Assembly: GCF_003023845.1 (NCBI RefSeq)
Contig: NZ_PYFT01000001.1
Span: 1,798,001-1,862,000, forward strand
Source of the DNA: Adhaeribacter arboris
GTDB taxonomy: Bacteria > Bacteroidota > Bacteroidia > Cytophagales > Hymenobacteraceae
Direction: 5' to 3'
DNA length: 64,000 nt
A model generated the notes under the pieces. That model saw only the letters and a list, made by a program, of their open reading frames with translations. It did not search any database and was not told the DNA's origin. The position numbers and the translations under genes are program-made. Positions 43,902 through 51,803 of this stretch are shown one piece after another (the stretch's first letter is position 1; every line of letters starts with the position of its first letter).

Positions 43902-45278
43902 TTAGTGAAAACTATATCCAACGTTAAAGAATATTCCCATACTGGTTAGATTTACCTTACCGGCTCCAATACCCGAAAGCGGAATTTTAACAAAAGGTTC
44001 TGCTCCTAGCGAAATACCCCGACTCATCTGGCGGCTATAACCGGCCGATAAGTTTAGTACCTGGAAAAAATGCCGGTTCTGGTTAGCTACAATCCAATGT
44101 TTGCTGTAAGGGTTACCATAATTTTCGTAATAATAACGGTAATCTTCGTGCAGCATAATATAACTGGACAAGCCCGTTTGCACATAAGCCACGTGCGTTG
44201 GTAAAGCCAAAAACGAATACCGTACATTCAACGGAATATCTAATACTTTACAAACTGCATTTATATCGTCGGGTAAATGAGCACCCGGTTGCCAGTAATT
44301 AGGCCCGGGATGATAATCTTCCAGTTTAGCGCCGTACACTTTGCGGGCCCGCACCAACCCGGTGGCAATTGTCCAACGCTTGCTTACCTGATAGCTTAGT
44401 ATAACCCCAATGTTGGTACTGGCTTTTTCGGGTTTCACAAATCCCACGGTACTAAAATCCGGTCCTAATACCAGGGTTAGGCCTAATTTAGAAATAAATC
44501 GTTTACTCGTTTTCCGGATTGCCGAATCAGCCACGGCTTGCAACTGCGCCGAATCTAACACGGGTTTCTGGCTTTGAATAACCGCTTTTGTTGGTTGCTG
44601 AATGGAGTCCGCCGCTACCACTACATTTAAATTATTGTTCAATGAATCAGCTTCTAAAGCCTTCGTTTCCGGCTTTTGTTGGTTATTGTTAAAGGTTAAA
44701 GCTCGATCGTTAGGTGTATTGGTACTACTAGTATTGTTTTCGCCGGCACTTTTGGCTCCTACCTTATTTCTTACTCCGGAAATTTTGTTTACCCGATTCG
44801 TATTACGGGAATAAGTTGCTATTTTTTGCTTTGCTGTAACCCCATTAACCTGACCTAAAATTTGAGTTTCCCCCTTTTTTTGCTCTTTTACTTTAGGCAA
44901 TGAAGCAGAAGCCCGGCTGTTTTCGGTGGAACTTTTAATGGCTTCCTTATCAAAATTTATCGTCGGTTTAACTTTGTTTGCTAATTTGGGGCTGGTAACC
45001 ACCACAGGTTTTTCCGCCTGAATTTCTGATTCTTCTTTATTTAAGTTACTTTCCCGATCAACAAAGTGGTACACCAGCCATCCGGAAACTAATAACAAAA
45101 ATACCAGCACCGATCGCTTCATCCAGGTGGCATAAGCCGGCTTTGGCCGATCGGCTGCATCCAGCTTTTTCTCCATTTCCTGCCAGGCCTCAGGTTCAAA
45201 TTCCGGTTGAAACGATTCCGCTGCCTGCCGGAACATATTATCCAGTTCTTCTTCCTCAGGCATATTTCTTGAATTCAT
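43902..45278 (-). CDS. Anti-sigma-like membrane protein with outer-membrane-barrel-like C-terminus
   Basis: 458 residues. The N-terminal ~45 residues (PEEEELDNMFRQAAESFQPE, EAWQEMEKKLD) look like the cytoplasmic sigma-binding part of Bacteroidota anti-sigma proteins; one membrane helix (SVLVFLLLVSGWLVYHF) follows; residues ~75-250 are a Lys/Asn/Thr/Ser-rich linker; the C-terminal ~200 residues (KLGLTLVLGPDFSTVGF ... VGYSFH) resemble a small outer-membrane barrel (PorT/OMP_b-brl type). The start overlaps the sigma-factor gene by 23 bases (or 8 if Met6 is used). A one-piece sensor spanning the envelope is inferred. Confidence 0.72.
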   Translation of the reverse strand: MNSRNMPEEEELDNMFRQAAESFQPEFEPEAWQEMEKKLDAADRPKPAYATWMKRSVLVFLLLVSGWLVYHFVDRESNLNKEESEIQAEKPVVVTSPKLANKVKPTINFDKEAIKSSTENSRASASLPKVKEQKKGETQILGQVNGVTAKQKIATYSRNTNRVNKISGVRNKVGAKSAGENNTSSTNTPNDRALTFNNNQQKPETKALEADSLNNNLNVVVAADSIQQPTKAVIQSQKPVLDSAQLQAVADSAIRKTSKRFISKLGLTLVLGPDFSTVGFVKPEKASTNIGVILSYQVSKRWTIATGLVRARKVYGAKLEDYHPGPNYWQPGAHLPDDINAVCKVLDIPLNVRYSFLALPTHVAYVQTGLSSYIMLHEDYRYYYENYGNPYSKHWIVANQNRHFFQVLNLSAGYSRQMSRGISLGAEPFVKIPLSGIGAGKVNLTSMGIFFNVGYSFH

Positions 45279-45822
45279 CCGGTTGACTTTTTTTTAACAT
45301 GGCCTGCAAATTCGCGCGGGCCTTCGACAAGTTTGATTTAGAAGTACCTACCGAAATATTCAGCAATTCCGAAATTTCTTCGTGGGTATAGCCGTCAATG
45401 GCATACAGGTTAAAAACGGTTCGATAACCCGGCGACAACCGCTGAATTAATTGCATCAAGTCGGCGTGGCTCAACTGATGGGTAATATTTTCGGCAGTTG
45501 TTTCTTTTTCGGCTTCTTCTATATCACGGTGGTGGTAATGTTTGTAATTATGGCGGTAATTATCCAGGGCAGTATTTATCATTACCCGGCGCAACCATCC
45601 TTTAAACGATTTTTCGGTGTCGTATTTTTCAATTTTGGTGAACACTTTCATAAACCCATCATTGAGCACTTCGCGGGCTTCTTCGTTACTTTTGGAATAG
45701 CGCACGCAAATGCTCATGGCGTAGCCATAGAAGTATTGATACAACTTTCGCTGCGCATCCCGGTCCGACTGCAAGCAGCCCTGAATCAGGAGTCGAATAT
45801 CTTCAAAACTTTTTTCAGCCAC
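45256..45822 (-). CDS. ECF-type RNA polymerase sigma factor
   Basis: 188 residues with sigma region 2 (ICVRYSKSNEEAREVLNDGF, VFTKIEKYDTEKSFKGWL, RRVMINTALDNYRHN) and region 4 (LSPGYRTVFNLYAIDGYTHE, EISELLNISVGTSKSNLSKA), linked by a short acidic-basic stretch. The only usable start is GTG at 45822; no in-frame ATG lies upstream before the GC-rich stretch. It overlaps the gene of its likely anti-sigma partner, as is usual for ECF pairs. Its regulon is unknown; the signal is presumably read by the partner in the envelope. Confidence 0.92.
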   Translation of the reverse strand: MAEKSFEDIRLLIQGCLQSDRDAQRKLYQYFYGYAMSICVRYSKSNEEAREVLNDGFMKVFTKIEKYDTEKSFKGWLRRVMINTALDNYRHNYKHYHHRDIEEAEKETTAENITHQLSHADLMQLIQRLSPGYRTVFNLYAIDGYTHEEISELLNISVGTSKSNLSKARANLQAMLKKSQPDEFKKYA

Positions 45823-46512
45823 GTACTTCTGTTTTGCCCCACCAGCACGGATGGTTTTAAGCGATGGTTGCCTGGGTTAATCAAATATTTTAAAATTTAT
45901 TTAAAATAAGAATTTCTTCTTACATCTGGTTCTATACTGTAATAAAAATAACAGCTTAGTAAAAATGCTAAGTAAGTTGGATAATTTACCAAAGCCACGG
46001 TGATTTTTTAACTTGTACATTTAAATGTTTAGAATTATTGAATAAATACATGTGGCAAATTTTTTCCACAATCGAATCAATTCGTTGGCTTAAAAAATAA
46101 CAGTTATTGAGATTTCACCTTACTTAAATACCATTAACAATGTGGATAACTCGTTGATAACCCGCAGTAATCCACAATTCAGCATTTGTCTTTGGTAGTT
46201 GGCACCTAAATTGAGGCTTTACGTAAAAAAGTATGCAAGCCGAATATTTTTCACTTGGACGTAAAGATTTGCTAAAAATTTTCGTTTCTTTGAAAATTTA
46301 ATAATCAGACCCAGGTTAAAAGCTGGTTAATTGCATATTTTCGATTTAGGTAAATAGGCAATCAGCATTTATTTTATTTAGCAGAACCAGTTAGATAGAT
46401 TTTCAAGAGTAATACTTTGCCAATGAAACACTTGCAAAGTTCACTTAAACAATCCGCTGGCTTGGTTCGTTTTACATTCATTTAGTATCACCTCAATTTT
46501 TACCCGAAAACT
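45823..46512. other. 690-base AT-rich divergent spacer with DnaA-box-like motifs
   Basis: No gene is seen. The perfect DnaA-box complement TGTGGATAA lies at 46141-46149, TTTTCCACA (fits TTWTNCACA) at 46062-46070, and TAATCCACA (one mismatch) at 46169-46177; the palindrome AATAAC-A-GTTATT lies at 46096-46108. The promoters of the ECF gene and gdhA must also be here. Confidence 0.45.
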
Positions 46513-47937
46513 ATGATCTACCAGGAATCTCAGGGAAAACAATTTTTAACTAGCGTCCATCATTATTTCGACGAAGCCGCGCGGCATTCTACCTTACCGC
46601 CCGGCATACTGGAACAAATTAAAATTTGTAACAGTGTTTATAAGGTAAACTTTCCGGTAGAAGTAAACGGCAAAGTAGAGGTAATTGAAGGTATCCGGGC
46701 GCAGCACAGCCACCACAAACTACCTACCAAGGGGGGAATCCGGTACAGCATGCACGTAGATGAAGACGAGGTAATTGCCTTGGCTACACTCATGACTTTT
46801 AAATGTGCCCTGGTGGATGTTCCGTTTGGCGGCGCCAAAGGCGGCGTTAAAATAAATCCCCGGACCACCCCGGTGGAAGTGCTCGAAAAAGTTACCCGCC
46901 GCTACGCCAGTGAACTCATCAAGAAAAATTTAATTGGCCCGGGTATGGACGTTCCCGCCCCCGATTATGGTACCGGTAGCCGCGAAATGGCTTGGATTGC
47001 CGATACGTATCATACTTTTAAATACGGCGAAACCAGCGCTTTGGGCTGCGTTACGGGGAAACCGGTGGGTCAAGGGGGTATCCGGGGGCGGACCGAAGCA
47101 ACCGGCTTAGGCATTTATTTTGGTTTGCGGGAAGCTTTGCAGGACGTGGAAATTTTAAACCAGCTAAAAATTACGCCCGGTATGGCCGGTAAACGCATGA
47201 TTTTGCAAGGCTTAGGAAACGTAGGTTATCACGCTGCTCATTTCTGCCAGCAAGACGGCGTCATTATTACCGGCATTGCGGAGCGGGAAGGCGGCATTTA
47301 TAATCCGGATGGCCTGGACATTGAAGCGGTTATGAAGCACCGCAAAGAATCAGGTTCCATTTTAAACTATCCGGGAGCTACGAACGTGGAAAAATCGGTA
47401 GACTTGCTCGAATACGAATGTGATATTTTGCTGCCGGCCGCTTTAGAAAATCAAATCGACGAAAAAAATGCGGCTCGCATCAAAACAAAAATCATTGCCG
47501 AAGGCGCCAACGGACCCGTTACGCAACCGGCGGAGCAAATTTTACTGAGCCGCAATATTTATATCTTACCGGACTTGTACCTGAACGCGGGCGGTGTAAC
47601 GGTATCGTATTTTGAATGGCTGAAAAACCTGTCGAATGTACGCTTTGGCCGGATGGGAAAACGCGCCGAAGAAGCTAGTTTGCGCCGGATTATTGATACC
47701 ATTGAAACCTCTACCGGTAAAAGTATTTCGACCAAAGAAAGGCAATTAATTATCCGGGGAGCCGATGAAATTACCTTAGTGCATTCGGGTTTAGAAGATA
47801 CCATGATTCAGGCTTACCACGAAATGCGCGAAGTAATGCGGCAGCACCCTACCATTTCGGATTTACGAACGGCGGCGTTTTACAGTGCTACCGAGAAAAT
47901 AGCGGTTAGTTATTTATCGTTGGGAATTTTTCCTTGA
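46513..47937 (+). CDS. Glu/Leu/Phe/Val-type dehydrogenase, probably glutamate dehydrogenase
   Basis: 474 residues. The substrate domain carries KGGIRYSMHVDEDEV, the catalytic-Lys block VPFGGAKGGVKINP and the Asp of GPGMDVPAPDYGTGSREM; the NAD(P)-binding domain carries GKRMILQGLGNVGYHAAHF, and the C-terminal part IIAEGANGPVTQPAEQIL and PDLYLNAGGVTVSYFEWLKN. These match NAD-dependent glutamate dehydrogenases, interconverting glutamate and 2-oxoglutarate. Coenzyme choice cannot be settled. Expressed from the long upstream spacer, with a shared terminator downstream. Confidence 0.93.
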   Translation: MIYQESQGKQFLTSVHHYFDEAARHSTLPPGILEQIKICNSVYKVNFPVEVNGKVEVIEGIRAQHSHHKLPTKGGIRYSMHVDEDEVIALATLMTFKCALVDVPFGGAKGGVKINPRTTPVEVLEKVTRRYASELIKKNLIGPGMDVPAPDYGTGSREMAWIADTYHTFKYGETSALGCVTGKPVGQGGIRGRTEATGLGIYFGLREALQDVEILNQLKITPGMAGKRMILQGLGNVGYHAAHFCQQDGVIITGIAEREGGIYNPDGLDIEAVMKHRKESGSILNYPGATNVEKSVDLLEYECDILLPAALENQIDEKNAARIKTKIIAEGANGPVTQPAEQILLSRNIYILPDLYLNAGGVTVSYFEWLKNLSNVRFGRMGKRAEEASLRRIIDTIETSTGKSISTKERQLIIRGADEITLVHSGLEDTMIQAYHEMREVMRQHPTISDLRTAAFYSATEKIAVSYLSLGIFP

Positions 47938-47987
47938 TAAAATTTTGAAAAGATGTAAGTAGTTCATTTGCTTCGATACTCAAAAAG

Positions 47988-48020
47988 AAACCCGCCAGAT
48001 TTTGAAATTTGGCGGGTTTT
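47988..48020. terminator. Terminator hairpin after the glutamate dehydrogenase gene
   Basis: AAACCCGCCA (47988-47997) pairs with TGGCGGGTTT (48010-48019), extended inward by further AT pairs, followed by TTTTG. It can also serve the convergent small gene at 48032. Confidence 0.85.
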
Positions 48021-48031
48021 GTTATTTACGT

Positions 48032-48265
48032 TTATTGCTGCAGTTTTTTTACTTTCTCCTGCTGGATGGTAAAATACTCTTCCCAGTCCGAGATGGTGGT
48101 GTCGTCGAAGGTAATGTTACGGTTAATAAGCTCTTGCTTAAAGTCGTCGAAGCTAAGGTCATACCATTTTTCCAGCTTGTGCGAGGGGTGCGTCAGGCCG
48201 AAGTCGTTGGCCAGGTAAGTAAAAAACTGGTTGTTGATTTCATTCAGTAATACTCCGTTATCCAT
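48032..48265 (-). CDS. Small hypothetical protein (77 residues)
   Basis: 77 residues, acidic-aromatic and mainly helical: MDNGVLLNEINNQFFTYLA, DFGLTHPSHKLEKWYDLSFD, then TTISDWEEYFTIQQEKVKKL. No signal peptide or membrane segment. No family was recognised with confidence; the composition and the WEEYF/KWYDL motifs are of a real protein rather than of a chance frame, and the gene sits cleanly between the shared terminator and its own upstream spacer. Could be a small regulatory or adaptor protein. Confidence 0.6.
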   Translation of the reverse strand: MDNGVLLNEINNQFFTYLANDFGLTHPSHKLEKWYDLSFDDFKQELINRNITFDDTTISDWEEYFTIQQEKVKKLQQ

Positions 48266-48494
48266 AATTACCGACTGTTTAAGTGAATAAAATAATTACT
48301 ACGCAGGGTACCAATCAATGTTAAGCGCATCAACATCTTACACTAAAATACAGAATTTATTCGTCTGACCGAAGCGCTCAAACTTTTTTTTAAAATAAAT
48401 TGATTTTTCTTCGGAAATAAATCTACAATTCGACTAACCTATTTTAGAAAATTAACCCGCTCGAGGCTTTTTATAGTTATTAAATGCTATGGAA

Positions 48495-49421
48495 TTAATC
48501 AATTTGGCTAACCTTCTGTTCTACTTTATAATCCTGCAAGTATTTATTCACGGCTAGTTCTTTGGCTTTGGCTTCGAACATAATATCTATTTCCTGATTG
48601 TAAGTTTTAACTTCTTCGTATAAATAATCGGCGTGAGCGGTGGGTACGGATGCCGGGTCTTCGTACTTTTTCTTGGAACTGGAATAATGGACCACTGGGG
48701 TTATCTCTTTGGGCCAAGTGCTTACGGCGGCTAGTAAAGCTTCTTCTTCGTTTAAACCGCCCGGGCAAAATGGATGATGAAAATAATCGAAAGTAACGGG
48801 AATATGGGTTTGTTCGTGCAGCCACAATAAATCGCGCACGCTGAACATGTTGGCCTTGTCGTCGTTTTCTACCGCCAATCTTCTCCGGACATTATCCGGT
48901 AAGCGCAGGTAATTTTCGGCGAACCGGGCCAAAGCCGCTGCTTTATCCCCGAAAGCGCCCCCCACGTGAATATTTATTTTCGCGTAAGGCGTTTGCGGTA
49001 AGTTCAACAAATCCATCACCACGGCGTGTTGGTTTAGCTCGTGCAAGGTTTTAGTTACCACATTCTCCGACTGCGCCGCTAAAACGTTAAACGGACCCGG
49101 ATGGTAAGTAAGTCGGAGTCCGCTTAGGGCTGCTTTTTCACCACAGCGTTTAAGAATAGCACTAAGTTGCTCGTAATCTGGTAAATCTGCCACCTGGTAC
49201 TGACTCATCCAGGGCAACATATCCGAACTCATCCGGAAAAACAAGATATTATGCTCAATATTCCAATCCAATACCTTTTCAAAATCGGTAAAATTAGCCA
49301 ACGCCAGCGCCGAAGCGTACGGAACTCCTTTCTCCAGAAAAGTCCGTTTCATCATGGAGCGGTTTACCTGAATTTTTTGAGCGGCTAAAGTTAAATTAAT
49401 GGAGGCGTAGCCAAAGCGCAT
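48495..49421 (-). CDS. uvsE: UV DNA damage endonuclease (UvsE/UVDE family)
   Basis: 308 residues, complete TIM barrel of the UVDE family: MRFGYASINLTL at the start, FRMSSDMLPWMSQYQ, LTYHPGPFNVL, KINIHVGGAFGDKAAAL, the metal-binding ENDDK of LAVENDDKANMFS, PVTFDYFHHPFCP and PVVHYSSSKKKYEDPA. The enzyme nicks 5' to UV photoproducts and other lesions, starting an excision route independent of UvrABC. It seems monocistronic. A short frame overlapping its start at 49396-49593 was not accepted. Confidence 0.93.
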   Translation of the reverse strand: MRFGYASINLTLAAQKIQVNRSMMKRTFLEKGVPYASALALANFTDFEKVLDWNIEHNILFFRMSSDMLPWMSQYQVADLPDYEQLSAILKRCGEKAALSGLRLTYHPGPFNVLAAQSENVVTKTLHELNQHAVVMDLLNLPQTPYAKINIHVGGAFGDKAAALARFAENYLRLPDNVRRRLAVENDDKANMFSVRDLLWLHEQTHIPVTFDYFHHPFCPGGLNEEEALLAAVSTWPKEITPVVHYSSSKKKYEDPASVPTAHADYLYEEVKTYNQEIDIMFEAKAKELAVNKYLQDYKVEQKVSQID

Positions 49422-49637
49422 AGATCATAGTTTTATAATGTTCAAACCGGATTTTAGAATAAATATGCTCCGGAGGAAAATAGTTACGTAAAGCAAGCCA
49501 GTAAAGCCAAAAGCTCCAGAAACTTATTAGAATGTAATAACCGAGAGCCTTACGGATTGTTCCGGTAAAAAGTACGGATAAGGAGCCTTTCAACAGTTTA
49601 ACTTTTTATAAATAGGAAGCCTTACGTTATTTGCCAC

Positions 49638-50252
49638 ATGCAGGGATCCGTAGATGGCCGGATTAAACAAAATAGCTGGGGGTTTAAAGACTACCACAAG
49701 TATTTTGAAGAAACCGCCGAAAAAATTCCGGCCGACGCCTGGTTGGTAGGCCAGGTAACGATGCAGGAGTTTTCGAGTAAACAACCGTATGTTCTGGAAT
49801 CCGGAAAGGAAGATTTTCCCAAAAAAGACTTTGTTGCCGATCAGCCGGCAAAAACTTTCGCGGCAGTAATTGACCCCGCCGGCAAATGTTTCTGGGATAC
49901 CAATAGGGTTTCTACGGAACATGTAATTGAAGTACTCACCGAAAATATACCAATTGGTTACTTGGAGCACCTTCGAAGCAAAAACGTTTCTTATGTTTTC
50001 GGCGGGAAAGAAGAACTAAATTGGGAACGGGTATTAAATAAATTGCACGATCTTTTTAACATTCAAATTCTTCGGATAGATGGCGGCGGACACGTAAACG
50101 GCTCTTTCCTGAAAGCCAACTTAATAGATGAATTTAGCCTGGTTTTGGCTCCGGTGGCCGATGGCGCCATTGGTTCTCCTACGGTTTTTGAAGTAGAAGA
50201 AGGTTACGGCGCCCGGAAAGCTACCCAATTCAAAATCAAATCGGTGGAGTAG
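49638..50252 (+). CDS. RibD C-terminal / dihydrofolate reductase-like protein, missing a normal start
   Basis: 204 residues from ATG 49638 (MQGSVDGRI); the family normally begins RKPYVICHMxGSVDGRI, and exactly that (NRKPYVICH) is encoded in frame just upstream at 49611-49637, preceded by ATA at 49608 where the ATG should be and by a stop at 49599. So either ATA starts translation, the ATG has mutated, or the base is miscalled. The rest is intact: AWLVGQVTMQEF, YVFGGKEELNW, ILRIDGGGHVNGSFLKANLI and DEFSLVLAPVADG are the NADPH/substrate parts of this fold. It reduces a pterin or a deaminated riboflavin-type compound, substrate unknown. Confidence 0.8.
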   Translation: MQGSVDGRIKQNSWGFKDYHKYFEETAEKIPADAWLVGQVTMQEFSSKQPYVLESGKEDFPKKDFVADQPAKTFAAVIDPAGKCFWDTNRVSTEHVIEVLTENIPIGYLEHLRSKNVSYVFGGKEELNWERVLNKLHDLFNIQILRIDGGGHVNGSFLKANLIDEFSLVLAPVADGAIGSPTVFEVEEGYGARKATQFKIKSVE

Positions 50253-50405
50253 ATATACGGCGACTTTTTATGGATTCGCTACCAAATTATAAAAGATACT
50301 ATTCAGGAACGGTAAGTTGGGTCGAGTTTAAACCTTCTTGTTTTGCATCTGTCTTTTGTAAATGGTAGAAAAAGCACGAAAGCCATCTATAGCTTGTAAG
50401 TAGGG

Positions 50406-50496
50406 TATTATTCGAGTAATGCACGGAAGTAAATCCGCGTTATAGCACTTTTTCTCATTTTGTATCATACCTCTCTTCCTCTTTACTCGAATAATA
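50406..50496. repeat. 91-base element with 14-bp inverted ends
   Basis: Ends TATTATTCGAGTAA / TTACTCGAATAATA match perfectly. The inside carries a repeat that recurs at 58002 and 58185. No reading frame inside; it resembles a small non-autonomous repeat element or folded leader. Confidence 0.5.
50421..50448 (+). repeat. Short repeat, copy 1
   Basis: GCACGGAAGTAAATCCGCG plus TTATAGCAC; the core CACGGAAGTAAATCCGCG recurs in 58191-58206 and, inverted and slightly changed, in 58002-58026. Followed by a T-run. Confidence 0.6.
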
Positions 50497-50646
50497 AACT
50501 ATGTGAGCTTCGTGAGAAATTTCTTTTAACAGAATAAAAGAAATTTTATCCGGAAATTTTAATTTCGAAGGTTTTAAAATTTAGTAAGTTTCCTGGACAA
50601 ATTGTCTTAACCTTCCTGTTATGAAAAAATTTTCCCGCTCGTTCTT

Positions 50647-51273
50647 TTGGTAAGTTATTTCTGCCTTTCCCTAATTCCCCCCAAGCCAAAATCCATTTCT
50701 TTATTCAACGGCAAAAACTTTAAGGGTTGGCAAGGCGATACGCTCCATACCTGGCGTATTCAGGAAGGGGCTTTAGTGGGAGGATCGCTCACCGAAAAAG
50801 TACCGCACAACGAGTTTCTCAGCACAACTAAAAGCTACTCCCATTACATCTTAAAGTTAAAATTTAAACTAACCGGCACCGAGGGTTTTATAAACGGGGG
50901 CGTCCAGTTTCACAGCCAACGCATTGCTAACCCACCCCACGAAATGACCGGTTACCAGGCCGACCTGGGTAAAGGTTACTGGGCTAGTTTGTACGACGAA
51001 TCCCGCCGCGATAAGTTACTTGCTACTGCCGATTCCCTGCTGGTAAAACAAGTACTGAAACCGAATGACTGGAACGATTACGAAGTAAGAACGCAAGGAA
51101 AGCGCATTCAAATATATTTAAACGGCAAACAAACCGTAGATTACACCGAAGAAGATGCCAGTATTCCCCAATCCGGTTTGATTGCTTTACAAACGCACGG
51201 TGGTGGTAAAGTAGAGGTGTATTATAAAGATATCCAACTGACAGAAATACCTAGAAAAAAGTACAGTAATTAA
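50647..51273 (+). CDS. DUF1080 (3-keto-disaccharide hydrolase-like) protein, frameshifted at its signal peptide
   Basis: About 208 residues from TTG 50647. The body is a DUF1080 / LamG-like jelly roll: KSISLFNGKNFKGWQGD, WRIQEGALVGGSLTEKV, ILKLKFKLTGTEGFINGGVQ, QIYLNGKQTVDYTEEDA and SGLIALQTHGGGKVEVYYKD. A signal peptide (KKIFPLVLLVSYFCLSL) is encoded just before it, but the ATG at 50621 is in another frame because the following A run has six instead of seven bases; with one more A the protein would begin MKKIFPLVL. So the export signal is broken or the tract is misread. Likely a periplasmic sugar-active enzyme. Confidence 0.82.
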   Translation: MVSYFCLSLIPPKPKSISLFNGKNFKGWQGDTLHTWRIQEGALVGGSLTEKVPHNEFLSTTKSYSHYILKLKFKLTGTEGFINGGVQFHSQRIANPPHEMTGYQADLGKGYWASLYDESRRDKLLATADSLLVKQVLKPNDWNDYEVRTQGKRIQIYLNGKQTVDYTEEDASIPQSGLIALQTHGGGKVEVYYKDIQLTEIPRKKYSN

Positions 51274-51803
51274 AGTAAACCCTCTAACCAAAAATTATCA
51301 AGCAGATTATTATTTTAAATCCAAATTCCTCTATTTTTTATAAGGTTTATTCTTAACTTCCTGATCTTAATCTATAATTTATACCCAATGGAAAGGAATA
51401 AGACGTATTCGCAAGGAGCAGTAGCTAAGAATAAATGAAGTCAGTTTGGCTGTAGAGGGCCTTCTAAGGTTCCGGTCCCGCAGGCATTCCGACGGGTAGG
51501 GGCGTGCTGCGCACGTTCCCACCCGCTCGGAAGAGTTAAACGAGGCCCGCCGGCCACGAGGCAAACTGGTTACTGCTCCACCGCAACAGCACCGCCAACG
51601 GGAGACTGGAAAAGGCTCCAAAGATAATCTGTCCTTAATATGTCTGTCCTATTTCAATCTAGTATTATTGCAACTCGGGTCATTTTTGCTTGTAAAAAAA
51701 TCTGTAAGTAAACCGGTATTTCTTGCCTTTTTCTTCAAGCCTTTATTAATTTTAAGTGGATGTGCTTTTTAATCTAATATAAACTTAAAACAATACCGTT
51801 ATT
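51274..51803. other. 530-base spacer holding a GC-rich palindromic island
   Basis: No gene is supported. The left ~160 and right ~190 bases are AT-rich like other spacers, while 51440-51610 is clearly GC-rich and strongly palindromic (see 51442-51568). The promoter of the cupredoxin-dehydrogenase gene presumably lies in the right part. Confidence 0.6.
51442..51568. repeat. GC-rich nested palindromic element
   Basis: Nested complementary arms: CAGTTTG (51442-51448) with CAAACTG (51562-51568), GGGCCT (51457-51462) with AGGCCC (51543-51548), CCGA (51489-51492) with TCGG (51527-51530), and GGGTAGGGGCGTGC (51494-51507) with GCACGTTCCCACCC (51511-51524; 11 of 14). ACGAGGC is repeated at 51540 and 51556. 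No frame inside resembles a protein. Confidence 0.6.

Larger units (their letters stand above)
50253..50620. other. Spacer with inverted repeat and short dispersed repeat
   Basis: No gene is supported between the RibD-like and DUF1080 genes. A perfect 14-bp inverted repeat (TATTATTCGAGTAA at 50406-50419 and its complement at 50483-50496) encloses one copy of the CACGGAAGTAAATCCGCG repeat (50421-50448); less exact complementarity (CACGAA / GTGAG) extends outside it. Confidence 0.55.

Noticed and set aside
45451-45909. 152-codon frame on the + strand across the sigma factor gene
   Set aside because: Antisense shadow of the sigma gene, rich in Phe and Val as such shadows often are.
49396-49593. 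Minus-strand frame of 65 codons overlapping the uvsE start
   Set aside because: One hydrophobic stretch but no recognisable family, 26-base overlap with uvsE and no own signals; more likely chance.
51474-51490. GGTTCCGGTCCC stretch resembling a tRNA T-arm
   Set aside because: No acceptor stem, D-arm or anticodon arm can be built around it.
51379-51621. Minus-strand frame of 80 codons in the GC-rich island
   Set aside because: Composition (many Arg, Cys, Ser) is that of a chance frame over palindromic GC-rich DNA; no fold or family.
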